From positions 17,375,035-17,439,034 of the forward strand of contig NC_045149.1 of NCBI RefSeq assembly GCF_008831285.2: DNA of 64,000 bases, given 5' to 3'. Shown here piece by piece: positions 46,923 through 57,017 of this stretch; position 1 is the first letter of the stretch; the number at the start of each line of letters is the position of its first letter. A program made the position numbers and the translations under genes. Origin of the DNA: Nymphaea colorata (taxonomy: Eukaryota > Streptophyta > Magnoliopsida > Nymphaeales > Nymphaeaceae). The notes beneath the pieces are model-generated. The model worked only from the letters and a program-made list of their open reading frames with translations, was not told where the DNA came from and made no database searches.

Positions 46923-47290
46923 TAAAGGAAAAACAAAAGAAATGCTCGAGTTAACAAGGTTCGGTTCAAAGAGAACCTACATCCATGAAGAAGAAAAATG
47001 ATTTTTTTCTATTCAGCCACACTCACTCTTACACGACTTGGGGTTTCCTTCCACTACACAACTATTTATAATAGTTTTTGGATAAGAAGAATTAATTCTA
47101 AATCCCTTGGTATCTAAAACGTTTCTCTTGGAATCTAAAACGTCTTTCTTGATTTGTGAAACGTTTCTCTTGGTTCCCAAAATGTCTTCATCCAAGATGC
47201 CTTCATTCTTTGCCTTTTCGTATTCTCCAATTTGCTTCTCCCCAAATCTGCATAGCTCGAGATGAGGATTCATCTCATCACGTCTTTTAA
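46923..47290 (-). repeat. 5' LTR (whole or partial) of the copia element
   Basis: It lies upstream of the primer site and ends where CEP-promoter homology begins (about 47291). It contains four imperfect roughly 21-bp repeats around 47100-47190 of the type CTTGGAATCTAAAACGT. Its exact 5' end cannot be verified because the 3' LTR is missing. Confidence 0.6.
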
Positions 47291-47414
47291 GCACCACGCT
47301 GGTGAAGCATAAGTACTTATAGAGGAGGCAGAGCAGCTCTAGTGAGGACTTCCATGGTAAAAATGGACTGAAATTCAGGACTAAATTCTGTTTTCCAACG
47401 AATTTCAGCCGTCC
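47291..47414 (-). promoter_or_regulatory. Orphan promoter of a lost single-domain CEP gene
   Basis: Homology to the promoter of the CEP gene at 28.1 kb starts at about 47291 (AGCACCACGCTGGTGAAGC). It includes an intact TATA box (CTCTATAAGT, 47315-47324) and conserved block C (47368-47414). The coding region expected to the left is absent, replaced by the copia LTR. If still active it would transcribe into the LTR. Confidence 0.8.
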
Positions 47415-48553
47415 AATGTTTCAACCATTAATGCCCTTTAACTAAGAGGAGTTTCTATCACCACCATCAACATTTTTTTCTTTCGAAAGAAATATATGTC
47501 CTTGCTTGTTGCTTTAGTTGATCAAGAGTGGCCCCCCTAGTTGATTCATCTTAAATTTTAATTCCCTTAAAAAAATCTAATTTATTGCACTTTTCCTAAA
47601 TACAATCAACTCACGATGCTCCTGATGTTTGGCGGCAACAGTTCATCCAAACAGGGTAAGGTCTTAAACGAAAGTATTGAATCGAAGGCCATTAATTTTT
47701 AGTGTTTGCTGTCAAATGACGAACCCATGAGGAAAACATGAATATGGTGATGGTTCGGAACACTGCATTATTCGGTTTCTATCGCTTCCTTGTGTTCTGA
47801 GATAGCTGCCATCATCTGCTTATGGTTGATAAGATCGAGATTAATGAACACCAGATTTCCCTGTTCCTGTAAACTCTAAAAGATCATGAGTTTGGTGCTT
47901 GACGAGCAGTGCTCGCCCCTTTCTTCCCTTCTCTCTGACATTTGTATTTCATTTAGCTATGGCGGTGGTAGTCGTGGAAAGTCATGGGGACAATTCATTC
48001 GTTTCTGCTTGGTCCATAACTATGGAGTTTGATTAATTCCATTGAAGAATTTGGTGGCCTTCATCACAACCTTCCGGTTGAGTCCAGTTGGGATTCATTA
48101 TTCTCAACTATGATGGATGTCCATCTAAAATATTGTAGAACACCCATTAAAGTAAACCTACAGCGAGCGTCGTTAGCAAGGTTGGACCGTTGGATATTGA
48201 CGTTGCTTGAAAGGGCCTTTATCTCGTGGATGACCTTTTAATGCAAATTTAATTGCTAAAATTATTTGATCTCATGATGAATATTCCTCCTATAACCTGA
48301 AGATACAAGACGCGTAGAAGATTATCAATTAACAGATACCAAGAAATGCAAGATCTGCAAATTACTTCATTAATTCAACTTCGAAATGGATGAATCTCTT
48401 GGAGGGTGTACCGGAAAACATTTGCAAACTCTCACAAGACTGGATATATATTCCTTTTGCAGCCAATTATCTGGTTATCAACTTGTGCATGCTTGGCTTC
48501 AAGTTCTCGTGATATTCAATACCGTGCTTCTAAGTAGAACTAGTCGTTGCAAC
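47415..48553. other. Array spacer, no gene recognised
   Basis: Third copy of the spacer seen at 28620-29828 and 38591-39887. Confidence 0.7.
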
Positions 48554-48690
48554 ACTTCAGATTTACTGGCACAGACTATTTAAAGATGATTCTTCAGAAT
48601 AACTGATATTTAGTCAGCAGGTACTTCAGATTTACTGGCACAGACTATTTAAAGATGATTCTTCAGAAGAACTGATATTTAGTCAACTAA
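48554..48690. repeat. 69-bp tandem duplication
   Basis: The unit starting ACTTCAGATTTACTGGCACA occurs at 48554 and again at 48623, nearly identical. The equivalent positions in the other array copies have one unit, so this is a recent local duplication. Confidence 0.88.
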
Positions 48691-48775
48691 ACCACATCGC
48701 TTCTCACAAACAGCATGCAGAAGCATAATGAAGCACTCAGAAGCAAATAGACAACCAGCACCAGGAGTGTGTGTC

Positions 48776-48807
48776 TCACACAGACACACATACACATATA
48801 TATATAG
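48776..48807. repeat. (CA)n(TA)n short tract in the 3' region
   Basis: The shortest and most interrupted of the four tracts beside the stop codons of multi-domain CEP genes. Confidence 0.8.
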
Positions 48808-48808
48808 T

Positions 48809-49693
48809 TCAATATTGCCCATCATGAGGATGACCAACACCGGGGCTATGGCCGGGATTTGTAGGGCGTGAGTCATCTAAGAACACCTTTTGAACCAAAC
48901 GCTCTTGCCCAAGGGCTTTTGGAGTTGGTGAAACTGCATGGTCTTCATCGGGGTTGTGGCCAGGAGTCATGGGGCGAGAATTGTCCAAAAGCACCTCCTG
49001 AACCATGTTCTCTTGTCCAAAAGCTCTTGGTGGCGGCATAGCATGACCTACGCCAGGGCTGTGGCCAGGAGTTGTAGGGCGAAAATAGTCCAAGGCGGCT
49101 CTTGGTGGCATAGGTTGTCCTATGTTGGGGCTGTGGACCGAAGTTGTAGGGCTAGAATTGTCCAAAACTGCCTCCTGAACAATGTACTCTCGTCCAAAGT
49201 CTCCTGGTGGTGGCATGACATGGCCAACGTCAGGGCTATGGCCAGGAATCGTTGGGCGAAAATAGTCTAAGGTGGCACTTGGTTGCATGCGATGGCCAGT
49301 GCTGGGGCTGGGGCCAGGAGTTACAGGTTGAGAATCTTTCAAGAATGCCTTCTGCAGCATGTGCTCTTGCCCAAAGATGCTTGGTGGTGGCATGACATGG
49401 CCGACCCCGGGGCTGTGGCCGGGAGTTGTAGGGCGAGAATCGTCCAAATGTGCCTCCTGAACCATGCGTTCTCGTCCAAAAGCTCTTGGTGATTTCTCAG
49501 TCGCACCACTCTCTTGCGCGGTTGCCCCGCTGCTTTTCCCTTCTTGGCATCCAGTAGAAGCAGTATCCATGACTGCCACACTGGGCAGCAGCTCTCTGGG
49601 GAAGATGAGGCGCTTCCCCTCGCATGAGAGGAATGTGCATGAGCTGAGCAAAGCGATGGCGAGAAAAGAGATTACTACTGGTCTGGAGGCCAT
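48809..49693 (-). CDS. CEP: Multi-domain CEP precursor, seven repeats
   Basis: This 294-residue intronless CEP polyprotein is laid out as in its paralogues: signal peptide 1-26 (MASRPVVISFLAIALLSSCT, then FLSCEG) and units at 85-99, 120-134, 144-158, 179-193, 203-217, 238-252 and 274-288. Units 1, 5 and 7 are canonical. Unit 3 has SPDVGH, one change from canonical. Even units are altered (QPVTPGPSPSTGH, SPTTSVHSPNIGQ and RPMTPGHNPDEDH). The final unit RPTNPGHSPGVGH is identical in all four multi-domain genes and matches the TNPG variant known from Arabidopsis CEP1-type peptides. TATA box and block C are intact. It is probably functional. Confidence 0.92.
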   Translation of the reverse strand: MASRPVVISFLAIALLSSCTFLSCEGKRLIFPRELLPSVAVMDTASTGCQEGKSSGATAQESGATEKSPRAFGRERMVQEAHLDDSRPTTPGHSPGVGHVMPPPSIFGQEHMLQKAFLKDSQPVTPGPSPSTGHRMQPSATLDYFRPTIPGHSPDVGHVMPPPGDFGREYIVQEAVLDNSSPTTSVHSPNIGQPMPPRAALDYFRPTTPGHSPGVGHAMPPPRAFGQENMVQEVLLDNSRPMTPGHNPDEDHAVSPTPKALGQERLVQKVFLDDSRPTNPGHSPGVGHPHDGQY

Positions 49694-49759
49694 GATCTAC
49701 GATCACTATTATGGAGAGGGAAGGAACTGTGTGAGCAAAGTACATGGTGAAGCTTGGAG

Positions 49760-49770
49760 CATTTATAGAG
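49760..49770 (-). promoter_or_regulatory. TATA box of the CEP gene at 48.8 kb
   Basis: CTCTATAAATG on the minus strand, about 70 bp upstream of the ATG. Confidence 0.75.
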
Positions 49771-49833
49771 AAGGGTACATAGAGCAGTTCTGGTACTCTA
49801 ACCATCTCCTCCGTCATGAAAATGGGACGGACA

Positions 49834-49880
49834 TCTGAAACTCAGGAACTGCATTCTGTTTCTGACTAATTTCATCCATC
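49834..49880 (-). promoter_or_regulatory. Conserved upstream block C (CEP at 48.8 kb)
   Basis: CTGAAACTCAGGAACTGCAT, then TCTGTTTCTGACTAATTTCA. Confidence 0.6.
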
Positions 49881-49884
49881 CGAT

Positions 49885-52030
49885 CGACTTACGTTACAGC
49901 GCACTGCGAGCCGTTCCATAAACGACCGGCGTAGTTTCCGTTCACCACTACCACCTTTTTTTTCTTGATCTGATGATCGGCAGTCATCCTTCCAACCTTG
50001 TTGCTTTCATCAAGAGTGGAAGTATCTTGTTTCTGATTTCCTTTAGTAATTTTTTTTGACAAGGGTAATTTTTGTCTTCTTCAAAAAAAAGCTACTTTTT
50101 CATTTTTCACATTTTATCCTTTTAGAGACTTCTTTTATCATTCTTGTTGAGTTCAGTGGGATTGAATTTCCTGTGAATGCTGGAGAGGTTCATGGGTTAG
50201 ATTTGTATGCATGCTTCTTATATACGTATAGGCAGGACATGCAATCAACCAGTCTCGTTTTAGAATTGGACAGATCGTCCTCTTCATTTTGTAATGTTTT
50301 TTCAAACGATATTTCTTCAATTTACCTTGTGGATGTGATCCTAACTATAAAAAATGATGTTTTTTAAGTGTGGAAAAAACATATTATAAGATGTTATAAT
50401 CAACTTGCTAACTTTTTTCTCCCTAAATGTACGCATCGTACATGTCCAACAATACATTTTTTTTTCTTTTTCACTCGCTCGTGTGTTTTCAACCATGAAG
50501 TTTACGTTTAGAAATATGGTTAATGAAGAAAAATGTTTCAGTTTAATAGAAAAAAAATATAAAGATTTTAAAAAAAGAAATAAAAAATAAAGTGAAAAGG
50601 CTCACAAGGACAATTCTTTTTTAATAATTTAAAAAATGTATCCTTTTTTTTCTTTTGCTATACGGTGCATGCAATTCAAACTCCAAAGTCACTGTTAGAC
50701 GCTTATGGCAGTGATCGTCACCGCTATAGGCTCCCGCACTGGTATCAAAACACCCCTATAGGTCTTCCTTTCCAAAATGTTTTCAGGCAAAGCTGTGGGT
50801 AAAAATTATAGTCACAAATGTGGTTTATGTTTTTATCAAATATAATATAGTTAGCTTGAAAAAAATGGGGAAAATACTAATTTTTTAAGACAACTAAAAA
50901 ATATTAAAAAATAGGAAAAATAAAATAAATGAAAAACTAATAAGACAACAAAAAAATCAACAAAAAAAAAACAGAAACACGCGATTTGGCATTAAAAACA
51001 TGTTAAAAAAGTTTAAAATGGAAGAAAGGGAAACCCCACAAAAAAAAAAGCATTTTTAGAGTTTTTCATTTCGGCATTTTTTTGCCGTTTTATTGGGCTG
51101 GCTTATTTGTCGTGTTTTTTGTGACTATAGTACTAAAAACATTTTGACAACGTCTCGACATATTTGTTATATATATATATATATATATATATATAAGCAC
51201 GGCTTTGGAGTATAATATTCATTTATATTTGGTGTATTTTGTTGCAAGATTTTTCTTGCATAGAAACGTTCTTCGCCAACTACAATTCGTAAGGCAAACT
51301 TGAATCACCCAAAAGCATTATAAAGTCATGTCAACCTTCACTTGTTAAAAAGAGACTCAATCAACCCATTGTTCATTGAAATGAGAAAAAAAAAGGCCCT
51401 AGATCTTGCCCTCCTTATATCTTTCTCATTGAAAAGTCATAAAGGCACAACTCGCTTGATCTTTGGAAATTGGAGCAGACCTTGGAAGTTAATGAGAATC
51501 ATAAAATTAGAACAGATCTTCGAACGGAAAACAGAGCAGGGGGAAGATTCATCCCTGGCATTTGTGTCTTTAACATTTGTTGGTTGATCTTAGTACCTTT
51601 GGCATGGTCAGTAGCTCATTATGATGACTTGACTTTGTAGTCAATAAAATTAATGAGAATATATCACTTAGCAAATGTTCATATCCTTTCCCCTGTAGTT
51701 ATTTATTCTTTCCTTTTCTCAAATGTAGCTTTGGAATTTCGTTTGAAGAAAAATAGTTTTTTACAAGGATTTTGACCGGACTGGGCAAATGTAAAGATTC
51801 CCATCATCCACATTTCATCTTCTTTTAATGCCTTGATTAGTCACTTGTTTGAAGGCATGATTCCCAAATATATACCCTTTAACTTCATTGTCACGATCCT
51901 CCTTTTAGGATCGTACCTTTATATATATATATATATACCAACTATGGCTACATGGGGAAAAAGCAACAATACTGACATACTTTGCTTGAGAGAAAGATAC
52001 AATGTGAGAGAGGAAGAGAACGAAGGAACA
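49885..52030. other. Array spacer, no gene recognised
   Basis: Homologue of 30955-33170. It includes the A/T-rich repeat segment at about 50520-51130 and a TA tract at 51170-51195. It ends at the 3' side of the intact MYB gene. Confidence 0.65.
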
Positions 52031-52033
52031 GGG

Positions 52034-53306
52034 CTAAGTGGGGAGGCCTATGGATGCATTGGTGCAAGCATAATAATCTAAGTGCCATAAACCGCCCCAC
52101 AGATCGTCTCCGATGAGGAGCTCTTGAGGAACCTGTTCTTGAACAAACGTGGAGTATACATACTGTTCTTCCAAAGTGGGATTCGTGGGCATCTCGAGCT
52201 CATGATCAATTGGCAACAATGGCTTCTCTTGTTTGCCCTCATCGAGTTGGTGCCAGAGCAATACCCTTTTACGTTGCAGCAACCTTGTTTTTTCTTCTTC
52301 CTCTTCTTGTCTTTGCTCCTGTTGACAAATGTCTCCTTTTTCTCCGTCTCTAAAGTATAACTGGTTCTGGCTTTCTGCACCTCTAAGGCCTCGCTTACCG
52401 GAGGATGACTTTCGCCGTGGCCTGAAATGGGTTCTCCAGAAATTCTTGATTTCGTTGTCGGTTCTGCCAGGCAGATATCGAGCTATGATGGACCATCTGC
52501 AGTAAATGCAGTGAGTCGGCCCAAGTTAATAGAAGCAAATCCAAAACCTACCCATCAGTTGAACATATACATATATAGCTTTTCCCTGTATCTATGACTA
52601 AAAGCTCTGTCCACAAGATTAATTAGGAAGTGGAACTAAATTAAGATCTCTAGATCAAAAGAAACCATCAAAATTTTTAATTGAAGGAAGACAAAGAACT
52701 TCTTCATATTGCAGCATAAATTGGTAAGACTCTGTCTAGCTTCAGCTTGGCATGTGAGGGAGAGAAAAGTTTTGCTTCTTACCTATTTCCCCATTGGCCA
52801 TGCAGCGCTATAATGAGTCGGGCCTCCTCTGTTGTTATGTGCCCTTTCTTTAAGTCTGGTCTCAGATAATTGACCCACCTCATTCTGCAGCTCTTTCCAC
52901 TTCTTTTTAGCCCTGTACAGGTAACCAATTAACACATTTATGATGCTGATTCAATATAATTAGAGTATTCGTTATATATCTTACATTTCTTTGAGTAAAT
53001 GCATTCATTTGGAATTGGGAAGAAAGCAAGCTCATTAATTATTTTTTAGCATATAAATTACAATATATGCGTCTTATATTGATCTATGATCAACTGTCAA
53101 CCATCGGAAATATATGTCGCCGGTCCACCGTGACCTTTGTTTTGCAAATTGAACTTACCTACTGTGCGGGCAACGGAATTCCATCTGCCATCCCCATGCA
53201 AACTCACATAGTGCAGGAGCAGTTTATCCTCTTCTGCAGTCCAAGGCCCTCGTCTCCACTCATCTCCTTCGATCTTCTTCTTCGCCCAGCAGCTCTCCTC
53301 CATCAT
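52034..53306 (-). CDS. R2R3-MYB transcription factor, three exons
   Basis: Nuclear DNA-binding regulator of the plant R2R3-MYB family. Exons are 53159-53306, 52783-52912 (130 bp, the classic R2R3 size) and 52034-52496, with GT-AG borders in frame, giving 246 residues. The first repeat has [29 protein letters not shown], then [14 protein letters not shown]. The second has [40 protein letters not shown], then NFWRTHF, with the regularly spaced Trp residues and the NEIKN motif. The C-terminal region is Gln/Glu/Lys-rich and ends in an acidic stretch, [11 protein letters not shown]. Overall size and the WRTHF ending resemble the MYB48/59/27 group, but the subgroup is not certain. A start at the second Met (53303) is equally possible. 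A broken duplicate lies at 36.6-38.1 kb. Confidence 0.9.
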
Positions 53307-53386
53307 GGCGACCACCCTGTGTACGATTTGTCTTCCTTTCCAATTCCTAGTGAAAGACATGCAACAACACAGAGTCCATGGTCACT

Positions 53387-53394
53387 TATTTATA
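53387..53394 (-). promoter_or_regulatory. TATA box of the MYB gene
   Basis: TATAAATA on the minus strand, about 81 bp upstream of the MYB start codon. Confidence 0.7.
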
Positions 53395-53745
53395 CCCATG
53401 TGGATCTCATGGGATATATATCCACTTCTCATCAGCATCATAATCAATTAAAGCATGATCTAAGGTTGTGACGCCAAGTGGCGGATCCAAACTAAGGGAA
53501 TCACAAGGCAGTCTAGCGAATCCTGATATACATAGGAAAATGAGCCGAGTTTGGCTCGGCCCAGCTTCATTTCGTGAAACTTCTTGTTTGCAATGGAAAA
53601 AAGAGGAAGAAAAGAAACAAAACACACAAAAGCACAAGGATTTAAAAATAAATGCAGTCTATCATATTGGGATTAGGCTCCACACTCTCTCTCAACACGT
53701 TTCTCGCAGTCACCAGTCCAACCAGCTGTTAGGGGTGAACACGAA
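53395..53745. other. Upstream region of the MYB gene, no gene recognised
   Basis: No supported coding sequence. The array homology ends within MYB exon 2, so this flank is unique in the window. Confidence 0.5.
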
Positions 53746-54250
53746 TTGAGTCGAGCCTGAGTTCAATCAGCTCGAGCTCAATTCGACTAATGAAACCTCG
53801 AGCTCAAGAATAGCTCGACGGAAGCAGCTCAACTTCGACTCGGTAGTTACGTGTTGAGCTCAAGCTCGACTAGATTAAGGCTCCAAACTCGTTTGAATAG
53901 AATTGATATTCATCGTTACGTGTTGAGCTCGAGATCAACTCGATTAGTGCTCAATGAACTCATTCGAATAGAATTGATATTCATCGTTACGTGTTGAGTT
54001 CGAGCTCAACTCGATTAAGGCTTGATAAACTCATAAACTCGTTTGAATATATCGCCTTGATTAAGGCTCGACAAAGTCAAAGGCTTTTGAGTTTGACTCG
54101 GCAGTTACGTGTTGAACTCAAACTCAACTCGATTATTTGAACGAGTCGAGTCATGAACTTGAGCTCGACTCGTTAAGCAAGTGACTCGGCTCAAACTCAT
54201 TTATGAGCCAAGCTTTAACGAGTCGAGCTAGAGTTTGACTCAGTTGCCAA
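53746..54250. repeat. GAGCTC-rich tandem repeat
   Basis: Units starting GTTACGTGTTGAGCTCGAGC begin near 53846, 53915, 53986 and 54104 (periods of about 69-71 bp, then 118). They alternate CTCGAGCTCAACTCGATTA with AACTCGTTTGAATAGAATTG. Flanking sequence is also rich in CTCGAGCTC and GACTCG words. It resembles low-complexity repeats found in many plant genomes. No coding capacity. Confidence 0.8.
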
Positions 54251-57017
54251 ACAGAGAAAGGAATAAAACTTGAGTTGTTTAGCCAAAGAACGTATCATTC
54301 CTTTAGCAAATTGATCACAGGATCATTCATACTCAGCTCATAAAGCAAAAGTTAACAACCAAAAAGATCTGAAAACACTCACTCTCAATTCTTCCTATAG
54401 GATCCAGTGCTGCTCATAAAACTTGGATATGTTTGTGAAATTGCATTAAGGAGGGCAGTTTCGATGCTCGGCTGGGTTACCGGCTCTATTTGTGGGTAGC
54501 GCGAGACCCATGCTTTTGAGAATCTAGAGGACATCTGTCCATCAACTTGGGGCCACGTGCATAGAGTAAGAGTCATTTTATAAGGGATGTTTAGGTATAA
54601 AACCACAACCACCTTTGTAAAAGAGGTACGCTTTAAATAAAAAACTGAGGAAGAATTGCTCATTATAGAAGCATGTTCCAGTGGAATATCGACTCGTTTG
54701 AGACACGGCCTTATGCTTGGATGAGCGCCCACCAGGTGTTCCCATATCTGGCGAGCTCCGGCCATTAATAAAAGGGGTTTAAAGTAGGCCGAGTTATGGG
54801 CCTAGCAAGTATTTCTGCCAAGAGAATTTAATATGGGGAGCGGTGTGGAAGTTGAGGACACGATAGCGTCGTCCATCGCCGAAAGAGGTCGGTCTGGGCT
54901 CGGGCTTCCAGATGATTCATCGTTCTAACGTGCTGCACCGTCTTGATCGTCTTCAAGAACTCTCTCGTCGCCCTTTAATCCGGTTGCTTTTCGGAAAAGG
55001 GATGGTGCGCTCCCTCATGGCCTGTTGTTTGGTGGCTAAGTATAATTCGATTAAAAAAATGGGACACGTTGTTCTGGCTTCATGGACCGAGAAAACTTTA
55101 GATTCTTTCACATGGATATGTTGGAGTAGAATTTTTTTTATGACAGAGGTAGAATTGTACTTTTAAAATTTTGATAGGGCCACACAATATCATTTTCGAA
55201 AAATTTATATAAGATTTAACTCTGCCCCATATATAAACTTACAACCTGCTATCAAAGGGTTGGGTATGTGTGTATGGCGAGATTGTATCAAAGGTGTGAG
55301 TATGTGTGTTCGTGCATGCACTCATGTTGAACCGTTCATTTACAGGCATCTGATTGAGAGAGGACGGATGATTCTTTATCTTAAAGGAAGAAAAACAAAA
55401 CAACCTTCCCCTAGTGCATTTCTCTTGTGAAGTCATCGTCAACCATCACCTCTTCCAATGCTTTCTCTACTCAGGTCTTGAAGTAACCTTAGCCTTTTTG
55501 AGATACATTTTTGTGAGCGGATGCCTCAAAGAAGCATAACCATTTGTCCCAACTTCCCCTAATGTATGTCAAGCGACGCGTGCTTCCCTATCCCATCTTA
55601 TTTTTTCTTCAAAAAAGTAACCAGTTGAGCTGTGAGGATCGGATGAGTCTCGGTGTAAGTCGGGTTATATATATATATATATATATATATGATTTTTTGT
55701 TTAATAAAAGTCGGGGCCTACCACCTGGTGTTTGCTTGACCACTCATATTGTGAGTTAGTTATACCAAGTGCTTTAGTATAGAACTGTAGCCAATACTTT
55801 CTAGAACATTGTATTGAAATGGGCGTTGATGGGCCAACGGAGCCACATGTCAACTTCTCATTATTTTTAAAATATTTTAAGAAATTTTTATTTTTTAATA
55901 TTTTATGTTTTTTATTTAATTTTAAAAAATAACTTTCTTAAATATTTTTTGACTGGTTCACAATTTATTTGTGAGGGGCATAACATATATGATCAACCTG
56001 AGTGTTACATTGACCATGCGTCCTCAATTCAATTACCATGAATGCTATTTTTTGGACTACATGTATTACACTCAATGATAGGATGTAGTTTTAGACTTTA
56101 AATTAAGGTGGGCTATGCCAAACCATAGGGTAGTAAAGTTTAGCTCCACCTTTTCGGTCAAGCAAGTAGCCTCTCAAGTATGTGCCCAACTGCCAAATCT
56201 TTGAAAAGTTTTCTTCTACTCCATACATATATAGATACATATATAGGTGAAGTCGTGTCTCTAATTGCATTTATGCGGAGTCAATTAGTCTTATTTTGAA
56301 AAATCATATTTCGGCTCATGTTAAAATTTTGAAACTATAGTTTGACTCTCCCAATAAGAAGATTCTAGCTATTCTCCTTCTTTTCAGTCTTTCCTTAATT
56401 TTATTACCAAGAATCCGTCCTTAGATTTCACTAAATTGACCCATTTGTTCATGCAAACTTGTCTTGTACGTTGAGTATCATAGAAAACGAAATCTTTACT
56501 TCAAATAAGTTTTTTGTAAGAAAACGTATTAATATGCCATTGAAACGCTGTAACAGTAACTTCGGAAAATGTAGCGTTCGATTTTCATATTTGGATGTAC
56601 TTATAGAATGCATTATGTTCTTGAAACACATATTCCATCATTCAAAAACTTTATAGTTTTTTTACAAGAAACATGGTTGTTATTTTTGAAGTCATAAATC
56701 AAATGCCCACATAATCACATCATAAATTTTGAAACAGATAGATGATGTTCTTGAACCATGTGTTCCGTTGTCCCAGGCAGTCATCAAACAATGTTGGAAG
56801 AGCATTCCTGTTTAGTGGTCTACGGAACACAATGGTGTCGCTTCAGTTTCTCCGGTAATGCTCAAAATTTAGTATCGTCAAATTTAGTGGCGTGCCTGTA
56901 TTTCAGTGGAGTCCATGTGGCCCAACTCTTCTTGCTGGTATCGATATTTTATTTGGAAGTCAACTTCTTCGCTCCTCAACAAATTTCGAGTTTGCTTGGT
57001 CTGCACAACCGCCCTCC
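54251..57017. other. Intergenic, no confidently supported gene
   Basis: A 126-residue minus-strand frame at 54385-54765 has no recognised domain. A TA tract lies at 55666-55690. The 120 bp before the fucosyltransferase ATG are open in the same frame but only through a GTG, and could be 5' leader or intron. Confidence 0.5.

Larger units (their letters stand above)
43047..47290 (-). mobile_element. Truncated Ty1/copia retrotransposon
   Basis: A minus-strand element with part or all of its 5' LTR (about 46923-47290), a tRNA-Met primer site, gag, protease, integrase and reverse transcriptase, broken off within RNase H at 43047. The rest of RNase H and the 3' LTR are missing. The pol order protease-integrase-RT identifies the copia superfamily, and the gag and integrase wording resembles the Ale/Retrofit lineage (inferred). 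Stops, frameshifts and lost catalytic residues make it non-autonomous. The left flank is array spacer and the right flank is a single-domain CEP promoter, so the deletion also removed host sequence. Confidence 0.9.

Noticed and set aside
47013-47297. 94-residue frame with repeated KRNV/LDTK motifs in the copia LTR
   Set aside because: The motif comes from the roughly 21-bp internal LTR repeats, and no protein of this kind is expected in an LTR.
54385-54765. 126-residue minus-strand open frame
   Set aside because: No domain recognised and no homologous copy or splice context. Not enough support for a gene.
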